A stretch of DNA of 64,000 nt. Source: Pseudomonas sp. BGI-2 (GTDB lineage: Bacteria > Pseudomonadota > Gammaproteobacteria > Pseudomonadales > Pseudomonadaceae). This document shows, in pieces, positions 18,859 to 27,980 of this stretch. Both the position numbers and the translations under genes were made by a program. Where the stretch lies: the NCBI RefSeq assembly GCF_004310295.1, contig NZ_SISB01000022.1, forward strand, positions 1-64,000, given 5' to 3'. The notes beneath the pieces are model-generated. The model was not told the DNA's origin, did not search any database, and was given only the letters and a program-made list of their open reading frames with translations. How positions within the stretch are numbered: the first letter of the stretch is position 1; each line of letters opens with the position of its first letter.

Positions 18859-20751
18859 ATGACCAGAAACATGAAATTCAGCCACAAGATCCTGCTGGCA
18901 GCCGCCCTCGTGGTCGCCGTTGCGTTCGCCTGCTTTATCCTGTTCAACGACTACCGCCAGCGCCAGACATTGCGCAGCAGTACCGAATCATCGATGCAGG
19001 AACTCGGCAGCCTGACCACCAGTAACATCCAGACCTGGCTGGAAAGCCGCATCCAGTTGCTGCAATCGTTGTCCCAGCAGATCGCCGTGGACGGCAGCGT
19101 CCCGGCCAACCTCAAGCGCGCCATCGACTTGCCGGCCTACACCGGCAACTTCCAGTTGAGCTACTTCGGTGGCACTGACGGCGTGATGTTCTCGGTCCCG
19201 GCCGGCAATCGTGCGGCGGATTACGACCCCCGCGCCCGCGGCTGGTACAAGGCGGCCAACAGCGCGCAGCAGACCATCGTCACCGAACCGTATATCGCCG
19301 CATCGTCGGGCAAACTGGTGATCACCGTCGCCACGCCGGTCAAACATCAGAATCAAATGATCGGCGTCGCCGGTGCGGACATCGACCTGTCGAGCGTCAG
19401 CGCGATCATCAACTCGCTCAACTTCGGCGGTCACGGCCACGCGTTCATCGTCAGCGCCGACGGCAAGATCCTGATCCACCCGGACAGCAAACTGGTGCTC
19501 AAGAGTCTCGCCGAGGCCTACCCGAACGGCGCGCCGAAAGTCAGCCCAGGCATGAAAGAAGTCGATCTCGACGGCAAGACCCAGTTCATCTCCTTTACCC
19601 ACGTCAACGGTGTGCCGTCGGCAGACTGGTACGTGGCGCTGGTGCTGGACAAGGAAACCGCGTTCTCGATGCTCAACGAATTCCGCACTTCGGCGATCAT
19701 TGCCATGGTCATCGCCGTGGTGATCATCATCGCGCTGCTGGGCATGCTGATCAGCTTCTTGATGCAACCGCTGCTGACCATGGGCCGCGCCATGCATGAC
19801 ATCGCCGAAGGCGAAGGTGACCTGACCAAACGCCTGACCATTCATGGCCAGGACGAGTTCGGTGCGCTGGGCACCTCGTTCAACCGCTTCGTGGAACGTA
19901 TTCACACGTCGATTCGCGAAGTGTCCTCGGCCACCGGCCAGGTCAACGAAGTGGCGCTGCGTGTGGTGGCGGCCTCTAACTCATCGATGTTCAACTCCGA
20001 CCAGCAAGCCTCGCGCACCAGCAGCGTCGCTGCAGCGATCAACGAACTGGGCGCCGCCGCCCAGGAAATCGCCCAGAACGCCGCCCTCGCCTCCCAGCAC
20101 TCGAGCGATGCCCGAGCGTTGGCCGAAGACGGTCAGCAAGTGGTAGATAAAACCATCGCAGCGATGCAACAGCTCTCGGCGAAGATCAGCGATTCGTGCG
20201 GCAACATCGAAACGCTCAACAGCAACACCGTGAACATCGGGCAGATTCTGGAAGTGATCACCAGCATCTCGCAACAGACCAATTTGCTGGCATTGAACGC
20301 AGCGATCGAAGCAGCGCGTGCCGGTGAAGCCGGCCGTGGTTTTGCCGTGGTCGCGGACGAAGTGCGCAACCTCGCCCACCGCACTCAGGATTCGGCGCAG
20401 CAAGTGCAGAAGATGATCGAGGAACTGCAAGTCGGCGCCCGTGAAGCGGTGAGCACCATGACCGACAGCCAGCGCCAGAGCGAAAGCAGCGTCGGCATCG
20501 CCAACCAGGCAGGCGAACGCCTGGGCAGCGTAACCCAGCGCATTGGTGAGATCGACGGGATGAACCAGTCCGTGGCGACAGCGACTGAAGAGCAGACCGC
20601 TGTGGTGGAGTCGATCAACGTCGACATTACCGAGATCAACACGCTGAACCAGGAAGGTGTGGAGAACTTGCAGTCGACCTTGCGTGCGTGTGCGGATCTT
20701 GAGCAGCAGGCGGCGCGGTTGAAGCAGTTGGTGGGCAGCTTCAGAATCTAA
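18859..20751 (+). CDS. Methyl-accepting chemotaxis protein with dCACHE sensor domain
   Basis: A 630-residue transmembrane chemoreceptor. TM1 is near residues 10-30, a periplasmic double-CACHE domain spans about 35-270, TM2 is near 275-300, HAMP follows, and the signalling hairpin tip is [20 protein letters not shown] near 495. The ligand pocket holds Tyr122, Arg127, Trp129, Tyr130, Tyr145 and Asp174, much like the PctA-type amino-acid motif, but the Asp that follows the second Tyr in PctA is Ala147 here, so the ligand is uncertain. There is no C-terminal CheR-binding pentapeptide. The start may also be the GTG at 18850 or the ATG at 18871. Confidence 0.9.
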   Translation: MTRNMKFSHKILLAAALVVAVAFACFILFNDYRQRQTLRSSTESSMQELGSLTTSNIQTWLESRIQLLQSLSQQIAVDGSVPANLKRAIDLPAYTGNFQLSYFGGTDGVMFSVPAGNRAADYDPRARGWYKAANSAQQTIVTEPYIAASSGKLVITVATPVKHQNQMIGVAGADIDLSSVSAIINSLNFGGHGHAFIVSADGKILIHPDSKLVLKSLAEAYPNGAPKVSPGMKEVDLDGKTQFISFTHVNGVPSADWYVALVLDKETAFSMLNEFRTSAIIAMVIAVVIIIALLGMLISFLMQPLLTMGRAMHDIAEGEGDLTKRLTIHGQDEFGALGTSFNRFVERIHTSIREVSSATGQVNEVALRVVAASNSSMFNSDQQASRTSSVAAAINELGAAAQEIAQNAALASQHSSDARALAEDGQQVVDKTIAAMQQLSAKISDSCGNIETLNSNTVNIGQILEVITSISQQTNLLALNAAIEAARAGEAGRGFAVVADEVRNLAHRTQDSAQQVQKMIEELQVGAREAVSTMTDSQRQSESSVGIANQAGERLGSVTQRIGEIDGMNQSVATATEEQTAVVESINVDITEINTLNQEGVENLQSTLRACADLEQQAARLKQLVGSFRI

Positions 20752-20769
20752 GGCGCTCTCACTGGCCCT

Positions 20770-20852
20770 TTCGCGGGCAAGCCTCGCTCCTACAGGATTG
20801 GTGCAGCATTTGAGACTGTGCATAACCTGTAGGAGCGAGGCTTGCCCGCGAA
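20770..20852. repeat. REP pair of the TAGGAGCGAGGCTTGCCCGCGAA family
   Basis: Arms TTCGCGGGCAAGCCTCGCTCC and GGAGCGAGGCTTGCCCGCGAA separated by a short loop, between the convergent chemoreceptor and DUF924 genes. Confidence 0.9.
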
Positions 20853-20876
20853 GGCGGCGTCTGCAACAACGAAGAG

Positions 20877-21479
20877 TTAGAACCGAGACCCAGGCCCGCT
20901 CAGAAACTCCATTTCCTCAGCTGTCGACTCCCTTCCCAACACCGCATTCCTGTGCGGAAACCGTCCAAACCGCGCAATCACCCGCTGATGCTTCTCGGCA
21001 TAACTTAGGTAATCGGTAAACAGCTTCTGATCCGCCTCCGGCTGCTGCGCTACCAGATCGATATAGCGGGAAATCGCCTCGTTCTGCATCGCCAGATTCT
21101 CGCAGTGCTCAAACACCAAGTAGATAAACACCCGCTGGATCGGCCGCAACTGCCGATCGAAATCCGCAGCAATGCCTTGCGCCACCAGTGCCTGAGCCCT
21201 GAAATCGCCTGAAAAGGATTTTGGAGAGTCGCGATAGATCATTCGCGGGAGTTGATCGAGCAGCAGCACCAGGGCCAGCCAACCTTCGGGGCGTTGCGCC
21301 CAGTCGGTCAATCCGCCGGCCAGTGCCTGCTCGACCCAGTCCCCGAAACGCGTCTGCGCTTCGAGGTCCTGGCTGTCGCGCTTGCCGAACCATAACTTGC
21401 CCTTGTCAGCCGCTATTTCGTTGGGGGATTCGAGCGTTCCGAACCACCATTCGAGCAACGGCTGCCAGGGCGCGGTCAT
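20877..21479 (-). CDS. DUF924 family protein
   Basis: A 200-residue soluble protein of the DUF924 family. Characteristic segments are the WWFG near the N-terminus, LALVLLLDQLPRMIYRDSP near residue 68 and RVIARFGRFPHRNAVLGR near 165. The fold is all-helical and TPR-like according to family knowledge; no function is established. It is four bases downstream of fbp and probably shares its transcript. Confidence 0.9.
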   Translation of the reverse strand: MTAPWQPLLEWWFGTLESPNEIAADKGKLWFGKRDSQDLEAQTRFGDWVEQALAGGLTDWAQRPEGWLALVLLLDQLPRMIYRDSPKSFSGDFRAQALVAQGIAADFDRQLRPIQRVFIYLVFEHCENLAMQNEAISRYIDLVAQQPEADQKLFTDYLSYAEKHQRVIARFGRFPHRNAVLGRESTAEEMEFLSGPGSRF

Positions 21480-21482
21480 GGT

Positions 21483-22493
21483 TTATTCCTTGTGGTAAGC
21501 CGTGACGCGTGCGACTTCTTCTTTCGAGCCGAGGTACACCGCTACGCGTTGGTGCAGGCCTTCAGGCTGAATGTCGAGGATGCGCTGGTGACCGTCGGTG
21601 GAGGCGCCGCCGGCCTGCTCAACCAGGAACGACATCGGGTTGGCTTCGTACATCAGACGCAGCTTGCCCGGCTTCGACGGCTCGCGGCTGTCGCGTGGGT
21701 ACATGAACAGACCACCACGGGTCAGGATGCGGTGCACGTCCGCGACCATCGCCGCGACCCAACGCATGTTGTAGTTCTTTTTCAGCGGGCCTTCATCGCC
21801 CGCCAGCAATTCGCCGACATAGCGTTGTACCGGTGCTTCCCAGTGACGCTGGTTGGACGCGTTGATCGCGAATTCCTGAGTGGACTCCGGGATCGTGATG
21901 TCTTCATGGGTCAGTACGAAGCTGCCCATTTCACGGTCCAGCGTAAAGCCTTTCACGCCATCACCCAGGGTCAGCACCAGCATGGTCTGCGGGCCGTAGA
22001 TCGCATAACCGGCAGCGACCTGCTGGGTGCCTGGCTGCAAGAAGGCCTTTTCGTTCAAGGCTTCGTTCTGGCTCAGGTATTCGCTCGGGCAACGCAGCAC
22101 CGAGAAGATCGTGCCGACCGGTGCGTTGATGTCGATGTTCGACGAGCCGTCCAGCGGGTCGAATACCAGCAGGTACGCGCCTTTCGGGTATTTGCCCGGG
22201 ATCTGGTAGGCATTGTCCATTTCTTCGGACGCCATGCCGGCCAGGTGACCGCCCCATTCGTTGGCTTCGAGCAGGATCTCGTTTGAGATCACGTCGAGTT
22301 TCTTCTGCACTTCGCCTTGGACGTTTTCAGTGCCCATGCTGCCCAGAACGCCACCCAGGGCGCCTTTGGACACGGCGTGGCTGATTTCCTTGCAAGCACG
22401 CGCCACCACTTCGATCAGGAAACGCAGATCGGCAGGGGTGTTGTTGCTACGGGTCTGCTCAATCAAATAGCGACTCAGGGTAACGCGAGACAT
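21483..22493 (-). CDS. fbp: Fructose-1,6-bisphosphatase, class 1
   Basis: Gluconeogenic enzyme that hydrolyses fructose-1,6-bisphosphate to fructose-6-phosphate. 336 residues, normal for class 1. The metal and phosphate motif [18 protein letters not shown] is near residue 110, with MASEEMDN at 88 and the substrate-binding Asn/Tyr region [18 protein letters not shown] near 240. In pseudomonads lacking phosphofructokinase this step is important for growth on organic acids and amino acids. Confidence 0.97.
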   Translation of the reverse strand: MSRVTLSRYLIEQTRSNNTPADLRFLIEVVARACKEISHAVSKGALGGVLGSMGTENVQGEVQKKLDVISNEILLEANEWGGHLAGMASEEMDNAYQIPGKYPKGAYLLVFDPLDGSSNIDINAPVGTIFSVLRCPSEYLSQNEALNEKAFLQPGTQQVAAGYAIYGPQTMLVLTLGDGVKGFTLDREMGSFVLTHEDITIPESTQEFAINASNQRHWEAPVQRYVGELLAGDEGPLKKNYNMRWVAAMVADVHRILTRGGLFMYPRDSREPSKPGKLRLMYEANPMSFLVEQAGGASTDGHQRILDIQPEGLHQRVAVYLGSKEEVARVTAYHKE

Positions 22494-22647
22494 GGAAGGC
22501 TCCGGTGGAATGGGGGGCTAAAAACCCGCGCAGTTTAACGCGAGTCGAGGCGCATTTCCTCCTATCAGACGTGATACGCCCAAGAGAGTTCATGCACCGG
22601 GTTGAGCGTAGTTCGAAACGGACATTTTTACCGACCGAAGAACCGCA

Positions 22648-22712
22648 TTCGCGAGCAAGTTCGCTCCCACAGGTTTGCGCATTCCACTGTAGGAGCGAGG
22701 CTTGCCCGCGAA
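22648..22712. repeat. Mixed-family REP pair
   Basis: The left arm, TTCGCGAGCAAGTTCGCTCCCACAG, belongs to the GCGGGCTTGCTCGCGAA family, while the right arm, GTAGGAGCGAGGCTTGCCCGCGAA, belongs to the other family. The two still face each other but pair imperfectly. It lies in the fbp - DUF3999 gap. Confidence 0.75.
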
Positions 22713-22734
22713 TGGCGCGCAGCGCCAGCCATTC

Positions 22735-24108
22735 TCAGGATTTGACCGGCGGTTTACGCAGCAAGCTGAACGCCATCGCCGCCAGGAATAAAACGCTCAA
22801 CAACAACACCGCCCACAACCCGAACTTCTTCCAGTTCGCGTCCGTTGCCGCTGCTGCGGTCACCGTGGATGTGCTGCTCACCACCGCCGCACCTTCCACC
22901 GAAGCCTTGCCCAGCGCCGCCCACTTCGCCGCGCTGTAATCCGGAATCAGCGTCGACAACGACAGGTTCGCCGCCTTCACCGTCGCACTCCCGAGCGCCA
23001 GCGTATAAGGCCCCGCCCCGCGCGCCAGGAACACCAATTGCGTCGAGCGCACGGCAAACTTCACCGTCGGCGCTTCAGCGCCCAAGCCACCGCCGCGCTC
23101 ATCCACGACAAGCTTCAACTGCTGCACGGTCTGCCCCGACAGCTGCAATTCGTTTTGCACCACGTCCTGGCCACTCTGGGTCAGGCGATAGAGCAAACCG
23201 CTGGTCAGCGGCTGCCACGGCAGACTGCTTTCGCGACGACCGGACAACGTCACCGGCGCCAGGCTGTTGGGCTGACTCAGCTCAATCTGCACCCGTTCGA
23301 CATTCAGCCCCATCGGCAACTGCCACGTGTACTCCCCCGCCTTCACGCTGTTGCCCGCCAGCGGTTGCGACCAGACCAACGGCAGCGGCAGGCTGCGGGG
23401 GCTCGCGCTTTGCAACTGCGCGGACGTCAGCGCCGGCGCCGATTGCGGTGAATTCCACAGCAAGCGCAGGTAACGCGCCGATTGCCCGGGCAAGCCAACT
23501 TCATGCTGCTCGACCCGCTCGTCAGCAAACGTAAGCCGCGCCACCTGCCCTTCGCCCCACGACTGCCAATGCTGTAAGTCGTCGCTGGCCTCGATGGTGA
23601 AACGCTGAAAGCCATCGCGCTCGCTGGTCCAGTCAAGGATCAACTGCTGCAACGGCGCCTTGATGCCGCTGGCGTCGAGCAACCAGCCGCGCAGCACTTC
23701 TTCACCCGCCTCCAGCTGACTGGAAGGCTGCACTTCGACCAACGTGCCGTTCGCGCTCGATTGCACGCGTATGCCCGGCACGCGTTCCGTGGCGTCCGCC
23801 GAGGTGTACAGCGGGAACCATTTCACATCGGTCAACGTTCGATTTTCACGGGTTGACGCTGCTTCGCGAGCCAAGGCGTAGGCCTGCGCTTCGCCGACAG
23901 CGTTGAAGACCCGAACATCGCTGAGATCCGTTTGCCGCGCATTCAGTTGCACGGCCAAGGGCAATTCGAGACGATACCAAGGTCCCTCGCCGCTCAGCGA
24001 CAACGGCACCTGTGTGGCGAAGTCCGCCGGTTTTTCCTGAGCGCTGGCGGACAGCGCCACACCCAGCGCAACAGCGCCCAACCAGCCCAGGTTCAGCTTC
24101 TGACTCAA
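22735..24108 (-). CDS. DUF3999 domain-containing membrane-anchored protein
   Basis: A 457-residue protein with a signal peptide (first 24 residues, ending ALSASAQ), a long periplasmic beta-rich region with two galactose-binding-like (F5/8-type) modules suggested by the FTIEASDDLQHWQ and ARYLRLLW segments, and one C-terminal transmembrane helix near 430-450 ending LLRKPPVKS. It overlaps the DUF2339 gene by four bases; the two families usually occur together, so a shared complex is likely. Biochemical role unknown. Confidence 0.85.
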   Translation of the reverse strand: MSQKLNLGWLGAVALGVALSASAQEKPADFATQVPLSLSGEGPWYRLELPLAVQLNARQTDLSDVRVFNAVGEAQAYALAREAASTRENRTLTDVKWFPLYTSADATERVPGIRVQSSANGTLVEVQPSSQLEAGEEVLRGWLLDASGIKAPLQQLILDWTSERDGFQRFTIEASDDLQHWQSWGEGQVARLTFADERVEQHEVGLPGQSARYLRLLWNSPQSAPALTSAQLQSASPRSLPLPLVWSQPLAGNSVKAGEYTWQLPMGLNVERVQIELSQPNSLAPVTLSGRRESSLPWQPLTSGLLYRLTQSGQDVVQNELQLSGQTVQQLKLVVDERGGGLGAEAPTVKFAVRSTQLVFLARGAGPYTLALGSATVKAANLSLSTLIPDYSAAKWAALGKASVEGAAVVSSTSTVTAAAATDANWKKFGLWAVLLLSVLFLAAMAFSLLRKPPVKS

Positions 24109-27100
24109 GACGACACTCCTTCGGTTTCTGGGGCCGGCCTATCAGCATCCGGCGCAGCCTCGGCACGCTTGGGTGGCAGCGGAGCGAAATACCCCACCAC
24201 CAGCAGCAACACGCCGACGCCGATAAACGACACGATCCGCGCAAGTCCGCCGCGGTTACTCAATTCGACAAAGAACAGTTTTGCCACCACCACGCCGATC
24301 AGCGCGGCACCGATCAGCCACACTTCGCGGCGATGGCGCAGATGGCCGCCGATCATCAGACTCAGCGCCATCAACGTCCAGACGATGGACAGACCGGCCT
24401 GCACCAGCATCGACTCAAGCAACGCATCCATCTCGAACGGCACACCGCCCCAATGGTGCGCGGTGCGCATCACCAACGCAGTGAAGAAAACAAACAGCGA
24501 ACCCCCGGCGATCAGTTGGGTGGCGTGATCCACGTAGTCCTTGCGAATCGTCAGTTGCGCCACGGCGCTGCGGGACCAGACGTAGACGCCGAACAGCGCA
24601 AACAGCAGGCCCAGTTCCAACGGATTGATCAGCGGCACATACGGCAGAGGCTCGGCCGTGCCGTCGCTGACTATATTCGCCAACCAGAACCAGCCGAGCA
24701 TCAGCACTGCCAACGGAGCCGCCGCGTAGAAGCGGTATTCGCGAGGATAGGCCGCCACTGGCCAAGGCCAATTGCGCGGCACCGCCATAAGCACCAGATA
24801 CAGGCTCGGCAGGATCGCCCAACCCAGCCAGCGCCAGGCGTTGTACTGCTCGGACAACAGCAGCAAACCGTAACGCAGCTCCAGCGCCAGCACGCCGATC
24901 AACAGCCAGCAGCCGAGCACATGGGCGGTGCTCAGGGCGCGTGCCGGCAACATCGGCGCCAAGCGGCGCAGGGAGATGAAGTGCACGACGACCACCGCCG
25001 TCCACACCAGCCAGCCGAAGTTGGCGGCGGGGTGATAACGCGAGTGCCACGCAGCCAGCAGTACCAGACCGGCAGCAGGAATCAGCAATGTGCAGAGCAG
25101 GCCCAGCGCTGACCATTTCAAACGCAACGCCAACACCGTCCACAGCGCCACGCTCACCGCGGCAACAGCCAGCAGCAAGGTCGCTTGCAGATTCAGCGGT
25201 GCAAAGCGCAACACTTCGCTGATCCACGCCACCGCCCACCAACCCGCGCCCCACACCAGCAACACTTCGGACAAACGCTTCAAGCTCAGCACATCGAACG
25301 CCGAGACATGGTTGCCAAGCTGCAAGCGCCACGCCCCGACCATGGCGGCCAGGCCCAATACCAGCGGTGTCCAGAAGCCGCTATGGGCCAGCGGTTTCAA
25401 ACCTTCGCTGGCCAGCGGCCCGAGCAGGTCCGGCCCGGCGAACAGGAATGCCGCGCCGCCAATCACCTGCAACAGCAGGCCGAAGACAAAACTCACACGC
25501 TGCTTGAGGTACAGACTGAGCCAAATGATAAACAGGCCACTGGCCGCCCACACCGCACTCGCGGTTTGCCATGGCAGCACGAACAGCACCGCCAGATTGA
25601 TCAGCACCAGTCCGGCCAGCAACACCACCGACAAGCCGCGCAGCAGTCGAATGTCGTTGCGCACCATCTCATCGCGAGCAGCGAGCAACATGCCGGCGAT
25701 CAACGCCAGGCCAATTAACGACGCGCTGAGCAAACCGCTCCAGCCCGCGCTGAACACGGCAGCCGACTCACCACTGGAACCTTGCAAGCGCAGCAGGAAC
25801 AACGCACCACCGAGCAACTGCACGGCGAACGCGGTGAACAGGAACGTGCGCGATTGCAGACGCAGGCCGACAAACAACGTCGCCAACCCCGCCAGCGCCC
25901 AACTGATCGCGGTGCCGTGAGTCAGGAAGAACAACGGAGCCAGCAGATAGAGGAAGATCAGGCCGAGGCAGGCCAATACCGGCAGCCCTTTGCGTTCCCA
26001 TGCCGATGTTTGTTCGGGCAAAGCTTTGCGCAATTGATAGAAGCTGAACAACAAGGCTGCGCCGAGCATCAACGCGCCCAGTGGAGCGCCGTCGAGCAAA
26101 CTGCCGTCGCCGATCCGCAATTCGCTGACAAACGCCAGCGCCGAGCCCAGTTGCAGCAGCAAGGCAAACGCGCGAGCCAGCGGTCGTTGCTGACGCAGGC
26201 CATGCCAGAAAATACCAGCGCCTTCGACGGCCCAAGCGGCAGCCGTCCAGCGAGCATCGAGCCCCAACGGAATCGCGAGGCTGGCGAAGATTACGCCCAG
26301 CGCCAGGCAGGTTTCCGCGAGCAGCAATGCACGGCCGCCCATCAGCAACCGGGCCAGTCCCATGTAGATCATGCCCAACGCCAATGCGCTGAACGCCGCG
26401 GCAAACTCCAGGTGTTGGACCAACGCAAACTGCAAACCGAAACCCACCAGCGGCGGGCCGAACAGCATCGTGCCGTCGACGTAATCACCCTTACGCGCGG
26501 ACCAGCGCAGCAGTGCCTCGCGACTGCCGTCCTCGGGGGCGTCGCTCATCTCCAGCAGCTTGCGTCGGGCGAACAGCAGGCCGATGGCCAGGTACATCAG
26601 GAAGAACAGGATCAGGAAGGGCTCGGTGCTCCACAGCAATTCCGGTGTGTAGGAGCGCAGGCCCCAGGCGAAACCGATGCCGAAGGTGCCGACGAAACCG
26701 ATCAGGTTCAGCAGTCGCCAGGCCTTGAACCAGGCGATGGCGAGGATGCCGGCGTTGAGCAAGGCGAAATAACTGAACAGCGCGACGTGGTTGCCGGCGC
26801 CGGTCGATGTCAGGATCGGTGCGGCGAAACCGCCGAGTGCCGCGGCAACCGCCAGGCCCAACGCATCCTGAGTGATGGCGAGAATCGCCGAGAACACTGT
26901 CACCGCGACCAGCAGACCCAGCGCGGCTGTAGGATCGAGCAATGGATGCAGGCGCATCGCGGCAAACACCGTCAGGTACAACACGGCAATCCCGGTGCCT
27001 TGCAGCATCAGCGCGTAATTGCTGTTGCGTGTTCTGAGCCACCAACCCAGACCAAGCAAGCCCAATGCAGCCGCCGCAACCCCGGCGTAACGCAGTTCGA

Positions 27101-27692
27101 TCGGCACCACCATGCCTTCGGTGGCATAACGCAGCAGGAACGCCAGACCGATGAACAACAGCACCACGCCGACCCGCAGCACGGTGTTGCCACCGAACAG
27201 CCAGTTGCGCGCGCCACTGATGGCCCGCTCGATGAAATTCGGGCCGCGAGGGATCGCAGGTTGTTGCGGTTCGCGGGCGACCGGTTCGGGTTTCCAGACA
27301 TCGTCGGGCAGCGGACGGCTGGGTTGCGACGCCGTTGCGGCCATCGGTTCAAGTTCGGGTGGGAGCTCCCAGATCATCTCCGGGGATTCGAGAGGAATTT
27401 CATCCAGTGTGAATTCTGGAGACGGGGCGGCTTCGCTGGCAATCGGTTCGCTTATTTGCGGCGCTGTGACGCCAGACACCACCAGCAATGCCAGGCGTTG
27501 CTGCACCCCATTCAGCGCAACCTGCGCCTGCTCCAGCAGGCGGCGCTGCTCGGCCGCTTCTGAATCCAGGCGGCCGAGGCGAATGGCCTGGCCAATAACC
27601 AGCCCGAGCAACGCGCCCAACAGCGCATCGCTGAACGACTCATCGAGTGTCCAGCCCAGCACCAGCCCAATCAGCATGAACATCCATTGCAT
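24105..27692 (-). CDS. DUF2339 family large polytopic membrane protein
   Basis: An 1195-residue protein with about thirty hydrophobic segments spread from residue 150 to the end, a soluble Pro/Glu-rich stretch at 70-140 and a short N-terminal hydrophobic hairpin followed by a coiled-coil-like segment (LDSEAAEQRRLLEQAQ). This is the DUF2339 architecture. No catalytic motif is apparent. It is co-translated with the DUF3999 gene. Its size and paired conservation suggest an envelope assembly or transport role, but that is inference. Confidence 0.87.
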   Translation of the reverse strand: MQWMFMLIGLVLGWTLDESFSDALLGALLGLVIGQAIRLGRLDSEAAEQRRLLEQAQVALNGVQQRLALLVVSGVTAPQISEPIASEAAPSPEFTLDEIPLESPEMIWELPPELEPMAATASQPSRPLPDDVWKPEPVAREPQQPAIPRGPNFIERAISGARNWLFGGNTVLRVGVVLLFIGLAFLLRYATEGMVVPIELRYAGVAAAALGLLGLGWWLRTRNSNYALMLQGTGIAVLYLTVFAAMRLHPLLDPTAALGLLVAVTVFSAILAITQDALGLAVAAALGGFAAPILTSTGAGNHVALFSYFALLNAGILAIAWFKAWRLLNLIGFVGTFGIGFAWGLRSYTPELLWSTEPFLILFFLMYLAIGLLFARRKLLEMSDAPEDGSREALLRWSARKGDYVDGTMLFGPPLVGFGLQFALVQHLEFAAAFSALALGMIYMGLARLLMGGRALLLAETCLALGVIFASLAIPLGLDARWTAAAWAVEGAGIFWHGLRQQRPLARAFALLLQLGSALAFVSELRIGDGSLLDGAPLGALMLGAALLFSFYQLRKALPEQTSAWERKGLPVLACLGLIFLYLLAPLFFLTHGTAISWALAGLATLFVGLRLQSRTFLFTAFAVQLLGGALFLLRLQGSSGESAAVFSAGWSGLLSASLIGLALIAGMLLAARDEMVRNDIRLLRGLSVVLLAGLVLINLAVLFVLPWQTASAVWAASGLFIIWLSLYLKQRVSFVFGLLLQVIGGAAFLFAGPDLLGPLASEGLKPLAHSGFWTPLVLGLAAMVGAWRLQLGNHVSAFDVLSLKRLSEVLLVWGAGWWAVAWISEVLRFAPLNLQATLLLAVAAVSVALWTVLALRLKWSALGLLCTLLIPAAGLVLLAAWHSRYHPAANFGWLVWTAVVVVHFISLRRLAPMLPARALSTAHVLGCWLLIGVLALELRYGLLLLSEQYNAWRWLGWAILPSLYLVLMAVPRNWPWPVAAYPREYRFYAAAPLAVLMLGWFWLANIVSDGTAEPLPYVPLINPLELGLLFALFGVYVWSRSAVAQLTIRKDYVDHATQLIAGGSLFVFFTALVMRTAHHWGGVPFEMDALLESMLVQAGLSIVWTLMALSLMIGGHLRHRREVWLIGAALIGVVVAKLFFVELSNRGGLARIVSFIGVGVLLLVVGYFAPLPPKRAEAAPDADRPAPETEGVSS

Positions 27693-27817
27693 GGTCGATA
27701 TCCCTAAGCAGCCCCGCTGCGGGGCGAATCCGGGCGAAGCAGCCTCTGCTCCAGTCTAGTGACCAGACACCCGGAATCCAGTGTGAAAGCAGATTGCATC
27801 TGCACCACAAATCCAAT

Positions 27818-27905
27818 GTGGGAGCGGGCTTGCTCGCGAAGGGGCCATCACATTCAATATTGATGTTGAATGTGATGGCCCCTTCGCGAGCAAGCCCGCT
27901 CCCAC
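27818..27905. repeat. 88-bp REPIN with perfect 40-bp arms
   Basis: The outer arms GTGGGAGCGGGCTTGCTCGC are extended inward by an exactly complementary GAAGGGGCCATCACATTCAA on each side, leaving an 8-base loop (TATTGATG). The transcript could form an unbroken 40-bp hairpin. It lies between glgP and the DUF2339 gene. Confidence 0.93.
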
Positions 27906-27980
27906 AAGGGTCAAGTTGGCGCCTAGTATATCGATCAGGCCCAACGGACGTTGGGCCTTGCGCACATTTGTCGCTAAAAG

